NCBI GenBank assembly: GCA_026993045.1
Contig: JALWWR010000071.1
Span: 1-20,856 of the forward strand
Source of the DNA: Thermodesulfatator sp.
GTDB taxonomy: Bacteria; Desulfobacterota; Thermodesulfobacteria; Thermodesulfobacteriales; Thermodesulfobacteriaceae
Direction of reading: 5' to 3'
Length of the DNA: 20,856 nt
Each line of letters starts with the position of its first letter. Position 1 is the stretch's first letter. Below the pieces are notes generated by a model. The model was not told the DNA's origin and searched no databases. It saw only the letters and a program-made list of their open reading frames with translations. Shown piece after piece: positions 1 through 6,549 of the stretch. The translations under genes and the position numbers were made by a program.

Positions 1-381
1 TTCCACCATAATGTCAGCATGGTCATTCCAGATGCTAATAGGGGCCGAAAGGGCCCGGTTGGCCACCACCATGACCACCGGAAGCCTTAAGGCCGGAGCA
101 ATAAAAAGGATCTCATGCATAAGGGCTAGCCCTTGAGCCGCCGTGGAAGTAAAGGTGCGGGCCCCGGTGGCCACCGACCCCAAACAAGCGCTAAGGGCCG
201 AATGCTCGGACTCCACCGTGATATACTCGGCGTCTAGCTCCCCGTTGGCCACTAGTTCGCTCAGGTGTTCCACAATGTGGGTCTGGGGAGTTATGGGATA
301 GGCGGCGATCACGTCTACGTTGCATTGCTTGACGGCCTCCGCCACCGCGATGGAAACCTCTTTGGCTATACGTTTGCCCAT
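1..381 (-). CDS. porA: 2-oxoacid:ferredoxin oxidoreductase, alpha subunit (partial, N-terminal part)
   Basis: This is the N-terminal 127 residues of the alpha subunit of a pyruvate (or related 2-oxoacid):ferredoxin oxidoreductase, which oxidatively decarboxylates a 2-oxoacid to acyl-CoA and reduces ferredoxin. The ATG is at 381-379 and the gene runs off the left edge of the window. Visible family hallmarks are the pyrimidine-domain stretch [15 protein letters not shown], the conserved VESEHSA segment and the [18 protein letters not shown] segment. The start lies 2 nt beyond the stop of the delta-subunit gene, and the GGAGG at the end of that gene serves as its ribosome binding site, so the two are translationally linked. 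The beta subunit (TPP domain) is expected just outside the window. Assignment to the Por family is firm; pyruvate rather than another 2-oxoacid is inferred from the subunit order. Confidence 0.9.
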   Translation of the reverse strand, partial: MGKRIAKEVSIAVAEAVKQCNVDVIAAYPITPQTHIVEHLSELVANGELDAEYITVESEHSALSACLGSVATGARTFTSTAAQGLALMHEILFIAPALRLPVVMVVANRALSAPISIWNDHADIMVE

Positions 382-383
382 GA

Positions 384-689
384 CTAAACCTCCTCTACCA
401 CCATAGTAATGGCCCCTTTAGGACAAACCTGGGCACAAATACCGCAACCCTTGCAGTATTCTAGGTTAACAATGAAGTAGCCCTCTTCGTCAGGTTCATA
501 GGCCGGCTCAGGGCACATGATATAACACTGCCCACACTTTATGCATTTCTCCTTGTCCAATACCGGACGAAAGGAACGCCAATCTCCGGTTCGGAAACGG
601 ACCGAATTGCCGGCCTCCAGGATATAACATCCAAAAGGCACCTCTTTCCAACTCATTAAAGCAGAGTCTTTTCCTTTGGGCATGGCCAC
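384..689 (-). CDS. porD: 2-oxoacid:ferredoxin oxidoreductase, delta subunit (2x[4Fe-4S] ferredoxin)
   Basis: A 101-residue ferredoxin-type subunit that passes electrons from the TPP/catalytic subunits to external ferredoxin in the four-subunit form of the enzyme. Two complete [4Fe-4S] motifs are visible, [14 protein letters not shown] and [14 protein letters not shown], each of the CxxCxxCxxxCP type. The N-terminal extension before the first motif is typical for delta subunits. AAGGAG lies a few bases before the ATG. It sits between the gamma gene (6 nt gap) and the alpha gene (2 nt gap), so the three genes form one operon. Confidence 0.92.
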   Translation of the reverse strand: MAMPKGKDSALMSWKEVPFGCYILEAGNSVRFRTGDWRSFRPVLDKEKCIKCGQCYIMCPEPAYEPDEEGYFIVNLEYCKGCGICAQVCPKGAITMVVEEV

Positions 690-695
690 ACTCCT

Positions 696-1247
696 TTATT
701 GATAGATCTTAGTTTCCTGGATAGCCCGGGCCATGGCCTTCTTGTTCTTTTCTGCCAAGCGCCCGAACCGCTCTTCCAAAGCCTCTTCTAAATAACCCTG
801 GTCCACTAAACCTGTGGCCTTCAGAAAGGCCCCCAACATGGTGGTGTTGGTAATGGGTAGCCCCAGTTCTTCTAAGGCAATCTTGGTGGCATCCACCACC
901 GCCAGCGGACCTTCCCAGCCCCCCAGCATTTCCCTCAAGGTCTTTTCGTCTTTATTGGAATTGAGAATCACTATACCATCTTCCTTGAGCCCCGCCGTGA
1001 CCTTCACGATGGAAGGTAAAGAGGGATCTAGCACCAGGACTACGTCCGGAAAATAGATCTTTTCTCGGGTCCGAATGGGGGTCTCACTTACCCGCACAAA
1101 GGCCTGCACCGGAGCCCCTCGCCTTTCAGGACCAAAGCTGGGGAAGGCCTGGGCGTATTTGCCTTGATTGATGGCTGCCACCGCAATCAATTCGGCAGAG
1201 GTTACCGCCCCTTGTCCTCCTCGACCGTGAAGCCTTATCTCTTTCAT
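696..1247 (-). CDS. porG: 2-oxoacid:ferredoxin oxidoreductase, gamma subunit
   Basis: This 183-residue protein is the gamma subunit of the pyruvate-type 2-oxoacid:ferredoxin oxidoreductase. It has the family's N-terminal GRGGQGAVTSAELIA motif followed by AFPSFGPERRGAPVQAF, and the length is normal. It is the first gene of the por operon read leftwards. The ATG at 1247 is preceded by AAAGGAGAG. Upstream, the 194 bp to the start of the selenopeptide gene hold the divergent control region: a TTGACA-like hexamer is present on this strand at 1316-1311, but no convincing -10 partner could be placed. Confidence 0.92.
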   Translation of the reverse strand: MKEIRLHGRGGQGAVTSAELIAVAAINQGKYAQAFPSFGPERRGAPVQAFVRVSETPIRTREKIYFPDVVLVLDPSLPSIVKVTAGLKEDGIVILNSNKDEKTLREMLGGWEGPLAVVDATKIALEELGLPITNTTMLGAFLKATGLVDQGYLEEALEERFGRLAEKNKKAMARAIQETKIYQ

Positions 1248-1378
1248 TTTGCACTCTCCTTTATATAAAAATGTGCCTCACCCTGTCCTAATTACACGAA
1301 TCCCCCTTTCTGTCAATAAGAAGCTCTTGAAAGTAACCGTCATTCTTAGAGAATACCGATAGATCTTAAAGTAAAAAT

Positions 1379-1407
1379 TTGACACTCTAATAAAAATTAG
1401 CTATAAG
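1379..1407 (+). promoter_or_regulatory. Strong sigma70-type promoter for the selenopeptide gene
   Basis: A perfect -35 hexamer TTGACA (1379-1384) is followed after exactly 17 bp by TATAAG (1402-1407), five of six matches to the -10 consensus. Transcription would start near 1414. An ideal Shine-Dalgarno sequence AGGAGG (1427-1432) lies 9 nt before the ATG at 1442. This is the best promoter in the window and indicates strong expression of the small peptide gene, as expected for a RiPP precursor. Confidence 0.72.
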
Positions 1408-1441
1408 TTTAAAAATACCCCTAAAGAGGAGGAAAAATTTT

Positions 1442-1624
1442 ATGAAAAAAGAGGAAATTAAAAAATTAGTCGCTGGTCTTAGTATTTCGGCCCTCTTAGC
1501 CCTAGGAGCCGGTTGTAGCGCCACTGCTCCCAAGGGCGAGAGCGCGTGAGCCCAGAAAGCGGGTGGCGGAGCCGCCCAAAAGGAAAGTCCCCAAAAACCG
1601 GCTGGCAAGAGTGGTTGAGCTTAG
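1442..1624 (+). CDS. sbtA: SbtA-like selenocysteine-containing RiPP precursor peptide (in-frame UGA codons)
   Basis: A short gene hidden by in-frame UGA. The ATG at 1442 follows AGGAGG. The product begins MKKEEIKKLVAGLSISALL and, if UGA at 1547-1549 is read as selenocysteine (U36), continues through a Gly/Ala/Gln/Lys/Pro-rich tail to UGA at 1616-1618. That second UGA has a similar context (Ser-Gly-UGA-Ala versus Ser-Ala-UGA-Ala) and its own downstream hairpin, so I read it as U59, with TAG at 1622-1624 as the real stop (60 residues). If it is a stop, the gene ends at 1618 (58 residues). The leader (charged start, KKLVAGL, hydrophobic run) and the radical SAM gene directly downstream match the selenopeptide/maturase pairs reported by Haft and Basu (2011). 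As I recall, NCBI names them SbtA and SbtM, with thio(seleno)oxazole modification. Cys25 could be another modified residue or a weak lipobox. Family assignment is strong; the exact C-terminus is inference. Confidence 0.82.
1547..1577 (+). promoter_or_regulatory. Putative bacterial SECIS element for UGA codon 36
   Basis: UGA at 1547-1549 is followed by a 7-bp stem, GGGTGGC (1561-1567) pairing with GCCGCCC (1571-1577) with one U-G wobble, and a triloop GGA (1568-1570). The loop begins 18 nt after the UGA. Bacterial SECIS hairpins lie just downstream of the Sec codon and present Gs in the apical loop to SelB, so position and loop fit. The hairpin is fully translated inside the peptide gene. Confidence 0.65.
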
Positions 1625-1647
1625 CCTTAAGGCCTGGTAGGCCTTAA
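1616..1647 (+). promoter_or_regulatory. Putative second SECIS / hairpin overlapping the sbtM leader
   Basis: A perfect 8-bp inverted repeat, TTAAGGCC (1627-1634) and GGCCTTAA (1640-1647), closes a five-base loop TGGTA. The loop starts 16 nt after the UGA at 1616-1618 and contains U followed by GGU, as in known bacterial SECIS loops. It ends only 3 nt before the maturase ATG (1651) and hides the only SD-like bases, GGTAGG at 1636-1641. It could act as a SECIS for a second Sec, as a translational brake on sbtM, or both. A U-tract is absent, so it is not an intrinsic terminator. Confidence 0.5.
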
Positions 1648-1650
1648 TAG

Positions 1651-2946
1651 ATGCAAAAGTTTTTTCTACTCCCCACCCTCTCGGTGGAACAGAAGGGGGA
1701 GAGATGGGAACTTAAGTGGCAAGATCCCTCTACTGGAAGCTGGAAAACCAAGCGCGCCGATCCGACGGATTTATTAGCCCTCAAGTTACTCACCGCAGAA
1801 GAATCGCTCTCAGAAATCGCTCAAAAAGAAGGGGTCCCTCGGAGGATCCTCTGGCAGGCTCTCTGGTGGGCCCGAGAAAAGGGGTATGCCCAAACCGAAC
1901 CTAGTCTGGTAATCCGGGAGGAGCCCCCTTATCAGAGGGCCTGGTTCCCACGGGAAGAGTTCCGTCGGGCGGAGGTCTTCACTTTACAGTGGCACCTTAC
2001 GCACCGCTGTGATCTGACCTGTCGCCACTGTTACGATCGGTCGGACCGTCGGGCCCTTACCTGGAAAGAAGCCCTCAAGATCTTGGAGGACTTCTACGAG
2101 TTTTGTGAGGCCTTGGGCGTTCAAGGTCAGATCTCTTTCTCTGGAGGAAACCCCTTTCTTTACCCCTATTTTGAAAGACTTTACTGGGAGGCTGCTGAGA
2201 GGGGTTTCACCTTGGCGGTCTTGGGAAATCCTGTACCGGAAGAATGGTTGGCCCGTCTTTCCGAGATCGAGCCTCCGGCCTTTTATCAAGTAAGCCTAGA
2301 AGGGCTTGAGGCCTACAACGATTTTATTCGGGGGCCGGGGCACTTCAAACGCACGCTAAAATTTCTTGAACTCCTTCAGAAATACGAGATTCCGGCCGCG
2401 GTCATGTTGACCCTTCACGCGGGGAACCTGGAAGAGGTCTTTCCTCTGGCCCGGGTCCTTAAAGGCCGGGTGGACAGCTTCACCTTCAACCGTTTGGCCC
2501 TGATAGGAGAAGGGGCCAACTTGATGCCAGCCGCTCAGGACCGGTTCGAGCATCTCCTCGAGAGCTTTTGGAAGGCTCGGGAGGGACTTCCTTATCTCCA
2601 CCTCAAGGACAACCTCTTTAACCGCTTGCTTTATCAGAGGGAGGAAGAGTTGGTGGGAGGTTGTACCGGTTATGGGTGTGGGGCGGCCTTTAATTTTGTG
2701 GCCTTGCTTCCAGACGGAGAAGTCCACGCCTGCCGCAAGTTTCCCTCTTACCTAGGCCGAATGCCTGGACAGTCCCTGCTTGAGATTTATCGCTCTCCCC
2801 GGGCCCGGAGATACCGAGAAGGCCCCCGGGCCTGCTGGGAATGTCGTCTGATGGCGGTTTGTCGGGGCTGCATGGCGGTGATAGCCACCTCAGGAGGAAA
2901 TCCCTGGGAAGACCGGGATCCTTTTTGCCCCGGCCCTATCCCTTGA
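1651..2946 (+). CDS. sbtM: Radical SAM/SPASM peptide maturase, SbtM-like (thio(seleno)oxazole modification)
   Basis: A 431-residue radical SAM enzyme predicted to modify the adjacent selenopeptide. The SAM-cluster motif is C120-x3-C124-x2-C127 (HRCDLTCRHCY), followed by the glycine-rich SGGNPFLYP segment. The C-terminal third has a SPASM-like set of cysteines (C338, C343, C361, C395, C398, C404, C407, C426), expected to bind auxiliary [4Fe-4S] clusters as in PqqE, AlbA and sulfatase maturases. An N-terminal region of about 110 residues precedes the barrel and may bind the leader peptide. A TAG directly before the ATG excludes a longer protein; no free Shine-Dalgarno is visible because the upstream hairpin covers it. 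The gene starts 26 nt after the TAG, or 32 nt after the UGA stop, of the peptide gene. Radical SAM/SPASM assignment is certain; the SbtM label rests on the paired selenopeptide. The reaction chemistry is inferred from the family name. Confidence 0.85.
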   Translation: MQKFFLLPTLSVEQKGERWELKWQDPSTGSWKTKRADPTDLLALKLLTAEESLSEIAQKEGVPRRILWQALWWAREKGYAQTEPSLVIREEPPYQRAWFPREEFRRAEVFTLQWHLTHRCDLTCRHCYDRSDRRALTWKEALKILEDFYEFCEALGVQGQISFSGGNPFLYPYFERLYWEAAERGFTLAVLGNPVPEEWLARLSEIEPPAFYQVSLEGLEAYNDFIRGPGHFKRTLKFLELLQKYEIPAAVMLTLHAGNLEEVFPLARVLKGRVDSFTFNRLALIGEGANLMPAAQDRFEHLLESFWKAREGLPYLHLKDNLFNRLLYQREEELVGGCTGYGCGAAFNFVALLPDGEVHACRKFPSYLGRMPGQSLLEIYRSPRARRYREGPRACWECRLMAVCRGCMAVIATSGGNPWEDRDPFCPGPIP

Positions 2947-3619
2947 AAAGCCGGATTAGGGGAAGTTTCAAATAATATCGCAGTAAAAAGCCTGCTAGAT
3001 CAAAGACCTTTTCCGCCTGATCTAGCAAGGCCCCGTCGGCGGTGCAGACTATCTCTCCTTCTAGGACCCGGCGCTCGGCCTCTGGGATAGCCAAGGCCTC
3101 CCCTGGGAGACCTTCTTTTTTAAAGAAAGCCCGCAGGCGAGCTGCCAAAAGACCGCTTCCGGAAACTGGCGCATCTAGGTAAAGCCCTAAAAACCGGGGC
3201 CGGTAACGTTTAAAAAAGCGGGCCCAACAAGGCCAAAGGCGATCTAAATGTTCGATTTTTACCCTGGGACCGGCCTTAACGGCGTCCCTCACAAAGCCGT
3301 CTCGGGCCAGCACCATGGGATAGCCCCGAAGGGCGTGTTCCAGAGTGGCCAGCACGTTATATCCGTCCACCGTCACCCATCGGCCTTTAAGCTCCAGCGC
3401 TCGCACCTTCTTTCGGCGCCGAGCTTGGGCCCGGGGGCGGGGGACCACGGCCCGGAGCAGAAGCTCCCGCTGGGAGGCCTTTAACTGGTAACGATCCCCT
3501 ACCAGTTTGAGGCCGGCCTGGGTGGGATAGCCCCGATCTAAGAGAAAGGCTAAGTCCCTGGCGGCAGAACCTAGCTCTTTTTCCGAACCTTTAAAAGGAC
3601 TTGGAAAACGGCCTTGCAT
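2936..3619 (-). CDS. DUF434 domain-containing protein
   Basis: A 227-residue protein of unknown function, from ATG 3619 (an adjoining GTG at 3622 is equally possible; neither has a clear SD). The N-terminus contains the DUF434-type pattern DLAFLLDRGYPTQAGLKLVG followed by a basic linker (RPRAQARRRKKVRALELKG). The C-terminal part carries the companion domain pattern VTVDGYNVLATLEHALRG, LARDGFVRD and LYLDAPVSGSGLLAARL. Conserved Asp residues (VDGYNV, RDGFVRD, LYLDAPVSGSG, CTADGALLD) suggest a metal-dependent hydrolase or nuclease-like fold, but that is speculation. It converges on sbtM, and the two stop regions overlap by 11 bp. There is no evidence linking it functionally to the selenopeptide system. 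Confidence 0.75.
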   Translation of the reverse strand: MQGRFPSPFKGSEKELGSAARDLAFLLDRGYPTQAGLKLVGDRYQLKASQRELLLRAVVPRPRAQARRRKKVRALELKGRWVTVDGYNVLATLEHALRGYPMVLARDGFVRDAVKAGPRVKIEHLDRLWPCWARFFKRYRPRFLGLYLDAPVSGSGLLAARLRAFFKKEGLPGEALAIPEAERRVLEGEIVCTADGALLDQAEKVFDLAGFLLRYYLKLPLIRLFKG

Positions 3620-3723
3620 CACGAGATTTATCTTAAAGGAGTTTGGGCGGGCGCAAAGGGCCGGAACTTGTCTAAAAGGCCTTAAGGGGGTAATTAAGTT
3701 AGGATCTTTGAGGGAGGTTAAGG

Positions 3724-4995
3724 ATGAAACGACCCATGACCATGGCGGAAAAGATCCTGGCGGACCGCGCCGGGCTGGAAGCGGTGGAGCCGGGCGAATT
3801 GGTGGAAGTGCCGGTGGATCTCACCCTGGCCAACGATATTACGGCCCCTTTGGCCATCAAGATCTTTGAAGAGACTCGGATCAACCAGGTCTTTGACCCG
3901 GAGCGCATCGTTTTGGTGATGGACCATTTCACCCCCAACAAAGATATCAAGAGCGCGGAGCAAGTACGGATCTGCCGGGAGTTCGCCCGCCGTTTTGGGA
4001 TTAAACACTATTATGAAGGCGGGGCCTGTGGAATCGAACACGCCCTTTTGCCTGAGCAGGGCCTGGTAGTACCGGGAGACATCGTGATCGGAGCCGACAG
4101 CCACACCTGCACCTACGGAGCCTTGGGGGCCTTTGCCACCGGGGTGGGCTCCACGGATCTCGCAGCCACTTGGATCACTGGCCGCACCTGGTTCAAAGTG
4201 CCAGAGACCATCCGGTTTGTCTATCGGGGAGAACTCAAGCCCTGGGTCTCAGGAAAGGACCTGATCCTTTACACCATCGGGGACATCGGGGTAGACGGGG
4301 CCTTGTACAAGGCCATGGAATTTAGCGGGGAGGTCATCCGCCGCCTTTCCATGGCCGACCGGTTTACCATGGCCAACATGGCCATCGAGGCCGGGGGCAA
4401 AGTGGGGCTTATAGAAGCGGATCGTAAGACCCTAAGTTACGTTCGTCAGCGCGCCCAGCGCGAGCCTCGGATCTACAAGAGCGACCGCAAGGCTCGCTTT
4501 TTAGAGGTGCGGGAATACGACTGCTCGAAAATCGACCTCCAGGTGGCCTTCCCCCACCTGCCCTCAAACACCCGGCCGGTAACCGAGATCCCCGAGATCC
4601 CCATCGATCAGGTGGTGATCGGCTCCTGCACCAACGGCCGCCTGGAAGACCTGGCAGTGGCGGCTAAGATCCTTAAAGGCCGCAAGGTGCATCCTAACGT
4701 GCGGACTATTATAATTCCAGCCACCCCCAGTATTTACCAACAGGCCTTAAAAAAGGGATACTTGAGAGTCTTTCTGGAAGCAGGGGCCATTGTTTCGCCC
4801 CCTACCTGCGGCCCCTGTCTGGGGGGGCACATGGGGATCCTAGCCAAAGGCGAAAGAGCCGTGGCCACCACCAACCGCAACTTTGTAGGGCGCATGGGGC
4901 ATCCGGAAAGCGAGGTCTATCTGGCCGGGCCTGCGGTAGCGGCGGCTTCAGCGATCTTGGGACGCATTGGAAGCCCCCAAGAGCTAGGCCTATAG
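3724..4995 (+). CDS. leuC: 3-isopropylmalate dehydratase large subunit (aconitase family)
   Basis: A 423-residue aconitase-superfamily protein of the compact LeuC/homoaconitase type; with the small subunit it isomerises 2-isopropylmalate to 3-isopropylmalate in leucine synthesis. The three [4Fe-4S] ligands are C302 (GSCTNG) and C362 and C365 ([12 protein letters not shown]). Other family motifs are MTMAEKIL near the start, [23 protein letters not shown] and [17 protein letters not shown] near the end. The ATG at 3724 follows GGGAGG; a second in-frame Met lies at residue 5. The small-subunit gene comes 664 bp later, an unusually long gap filled by a toxin-antitoxin cassette. Citramalate/methylmalate or homoaconitate isomerisation cannot be excluded from sequence alone. 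Confidence 0.9.
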   Translation: MKRPMTMAEKILADRAGLEAVEPGELVEVPVDLTLANDITAPLAIKIFEETRINQVFDPERIVLVMDHFTPNKDIKSAEQVRICREFARRFGIKHYYEGGACGIEHALLPEQGLVVPGDIVIGADSHTCTYGALGAFATGVGSTDLAATWITGRTWFKVPETIRFVYRGELKPWVSGKDLILYTIGDIGVDGALYKAMEFSGEVIRRLSMADRFTMANMAIEAGGKVGLIEADRKTLSYVRQRAQREPRIYKSDRKARFLEVREYDCSKIDLQVAFPHLPSNTRPVTEIPEIPIDQVVIGSCTNGRLEDLAVAAKILKGRKVHPNVRTIIIPATPSIYQQALKKGYLRVFLEAGAIVSPPTCGPCLGGHMGILAKGERAVATTNRNFVGRMGHPESEVYLAGPAVAAASAILGRIGSPQELGL

Positions 4996-5077
4996 GTTAA
5001 ATTATTAATGAGACTTTTGAAAAACGGGCCATTTTATCAAGCCCTCTCCCTCTGGGAAGGGATCAGGAGGAAGGAAA

Positions 5078-5305
5078 ATGCAGATCAATCTTAATAATTT
5101 AACCATCGAAGATAAACTCAAATTGATAGAATTTATATGGAATGACTTACTAAAAACAGAAAAAGATGTACCTTCGCCAGCTTGGCATGGAGATGAATTG
5201 TTAGCTCGGGAAAAAAGAGTAAAAGAAAATAAAGAAAAAGTTCTGAATTGGCAACAAACTAAAAAAGAAATTTTAAAACTTATTGATGAAAATCAAAATC
5301 CTTGA
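5078..5305 (+). CDS. Addiction module antitoxin (PF09720-like)
   Basis: A 75-residue antitoxin of the small family found upstream of RelE/ParE toxins. The N-terminal half (LTIEDKLKLIEFIWNDLLK) is a predicted helix and the central motif PSPAWHGDELLAREKRV resembles the family signature (SPxWHxxxLxxRxxRV). The C-terminal part WQQTKKEILKLI matches the usual W(E/Q)xxKxxI ending. AGGAGGAAGG lies just upstream of the ATG. The gene overlaps the downstream toxin reading frame by 20 bp, the classic TA arrangement. The cassette is clearly more AT-rich than leuC and leuD on either side, which suggests horizontal acquisition. Confidence 0.8.
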   Translation: MQINLNNLTIEDKLKLIEFIWNDLLKTEKDVPSPAWHGDELLAREKRVKENKEKVLNWQQTKKEILKLIDENQNP

Positions 5306-5578
5306 ATCTGCTAAACGAGATCTGTTAGAAGGTTATATTTTTTATAAAAACAAAAGGAGGGATTAGGAGATTATTTTCTCAACTCTTTATTTTCTGATAT
5401 CGATTCTCTTCATTTGTATGCAGGGATTCATCAGAAATTTTTTGGTTTCTACAGAATGTTGTCTAAAAGGTTTCCTTATGCAGTATATTATAAGCTCAAA
5501 AGGGATGAGGTTATAGTATATGCGATTTTAGATTGCAGACGAAATCCTGAGAAAATTGCGAAAAGATTAAAGACTTAA
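5286..5578 (+). pseudogene. RelE/ParE-family toxin, interrupted by a single-base frameshift
   Basis: The ATG at 5286 opens MKIKILESAKRDLLEGYIFY and then meets TAG at 5364-5366 after 26 codons. Reading in the -1 frame from about 5351 gives QKEGLGDYFLNSLFSDIDSL, a FFGFYRMLSKRFPYAVYYKL core and a DCRRNPEKIAKRLKT ending at TAA 5576-5578. Together these make a normal 97-residue ParE/RelE toxin. Restoring one A in the A5 run at 5346-5350 would repair the frame, giving Tyr-Lys-Lys-Gln-Lys-Glu-Gly. The rest of the frame is intact, so the lesion is recent, a sequencing homopolymer error, or a programmed -1 slip at AAAAAC. It overlaps the antitoxin gene by 20 bp. Confidence 0.82.
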
Positions 5579-5659
5579 TAGTTTTAGTGGTAGAAGTTAG
5601 CATACTTGGATTTTGGGTCTTTTTTAGGAAGACAAAGACAAAAATTTAAGGAGTAGGGT

Positions 5660-6166
5660 ATGAATATTATTCGAGGACGCGCCTTTAAGTTTGGAGACAA
5701 TATTGATACCGACGTCATTATTCCGGCCCGTTACCTGAACACCACCGATCCCAAAGAGCTGGCCCAACACTGTATGGAAGACGCCGACCCGGAGTTTGTG
5801 AAGAAGGTCCGCCCAGGAGACATCATCGTGGCGGGCAAGAATTTTGGCTGCGGTTCCTCGCGGGAGCACGCTCCGGTGGCCATCAAGGCCGCGGGCATCG
5901 CCTGCGTCATCGCCGAAAGCTTCGCCCGTATCTTTTACCGCAACGCCTTCAACACCGGGCTCCTCATCTTAGAGAGCCCTGAGGCCAGCCGAGATATAAA
6001 AGAAGGAGACGAGATTGAAATCGACGTGGAGGCCGGCGAGATTCGAAACTTAACCCAAGGGAAGGTCTACAAGGTGAAGCCCCTGCCGCCCTTTATGCAG
6101 GACCTCATCCGTGACGGGGGATTAATCCCACACCTTATCTGTAAGTATCGCCAAACTCAAGCTTAA
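5660..6166 (+). CDS. leuD: 3-isopropylmalate dehydratase small subunit
   Basis: A 168-residue swivel-domain subunit that completes the active site of the LeuCD dehydratase. Family motifs are [16 protein letters not shown] at the N-terminus, [21 protein letters not shown] in the middle, and [14 protein letters not shown]. Length is normal for the compact bacterial/archaeal type. TAAGGAG lies upstream of the ATG at 5660. An 81-bp stretch separates it from the end of the broken toxin gene, and it may rely on read-through from leuC or on an unseen promoter. Confidence 0.92.
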   Translation: MNIIRGRAFKFGDNIDTDVIIPARYLNTTDPKELAQHCMEDADPEFVKKVRPGDIIVAGKNFGCGSSREHAPVAIKAAGIACVIAESFARIFYRNAFNTGLLILESPEASRDIKEGDEIEIDVEAGEIRNLTQGKVYKVKPLPPFMQDLIRDGGLIPHLICKYRQTQA

Positions 6167-6290
6167 AGGCCGGTTGGGGTACAAAATCTAGAAAACCTCC
6201 GAAGAATAAAGCCTTGAGAAATTCCTCCTTTCCGGAGTAGGCCGGTCAAATATTCATCTTATCCTTTAATCCCCAAGGGGAGGGAACTGG

Positions 6291-6473
6291 ATGACACCAA
6301 AGCCCCCCTTAAAAATTCAGGGGCTAATCCAAGGAAAATGGGTGGAGTATAGCCTCCCCAAAAAACGAAATCTCTCTAGAAAAAATTTCCTCTTAGATCG
6401 TTCTTTTTATTTATCGTATTTTCTATTTCAGCTCAAAAAAGATCCAAATCTATCTGAAATTTGTAAATTTTAA
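6291..6473 (+). CDS. Small hypothetical protein (60 residues)
   Basis: A possible small gene between leuD and the EAL-domain gene. The ATG at 6291 is preceded by a good Shine-Dalgarno sequence (GGGGAGGG, about 6 nt away). The product is basic in its first half (IQGKWVEYSLPKKRNLSRK) and aromatic in its second half (RSFYLSYFLFQLKK). I recognise no family. It could be a degraded fragment, since base composition drifts to AT-rich towards its end. The rest of the 383-bp gap (6167-6549) shows no gene; two small hairpins precede the next start codon. Confidence 0.3.
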   Translation: MTPKPPLKIQGLIQGKWVEYSLPKKRNLSRKNFLLDRSFYLSYFLFQLKKDPNLSEICKF

Positions 6474-6497
6474 GTTAAAATTAAAACTGGACTTGCC

Positions 6498-6539
6498 AAC
6501 GCTGAAGGAGTGCGTTATCTCTTCGGATAAAATTCCGAA
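6498..6539 (+). promoter_or_regulatory. Tandem hairpins in the leader of the HAMP-GGDEF-EAL gene
   Basis: Hairpin 1 pairs AACGC (6498-6502) with GCGTT (6512-6516) around the loop TGAAGGAGT. Hairpin 2 pairs TTCGGA (6522-6527) with TCCGAA (6534-6539) around TAAAAT and ends 10 nt before the ATG at 6550. No Shine-Dalgarno is seen near the ATG; the only AAGGAG is in the loop of hairpin 1, about 40 nt upstream. They do not match any riboswitch I can recognise. Confidence 0.3.
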
Positions 6540-6549
6540 ATAAAGATAT

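Noticed and set aside
1311..1316. TTGACA on the minus strand as a por operon promoter
   Set aside because: The -35-like hexamer is perfect, but no acceptable -10 hexamer lies 16-18 bp downstream; the nearest (TGTAAT) is at 14 bp.
1514..1516. Cys25 of the selenopeptide as a lipoprotein attachment site
   Set aside because: The residues before it (Leu-Gly-Ala-Gly) are a poor lipobox and the N-terminus is mixed in charge; kept only as an alternative, since a modified Cys is equally possible.
1387..1608. A 73-codon minus-strand frame opposite the selenopeptide gene
   Set aside because: It is the antisense shadow of the peptide gene, has no recognisable domain or SD, and the plus strand has a promoter, SD and a family match.
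1627..1647. Hairpin as an intrinsic terminator between peptide and maturase genes
   Set aside because: There is no U-tract after the stem, and the maturase ATG follows at once.
6190..6245. A c-di-GMP (GEMM) riboswitch before the small ORF and EAL gene
   Set aside because: There is slight resemblance (AAAGCC and GTAGGC-like pieces), but the conserved tetraloop/receptor and pairing pattern could not be laid out.
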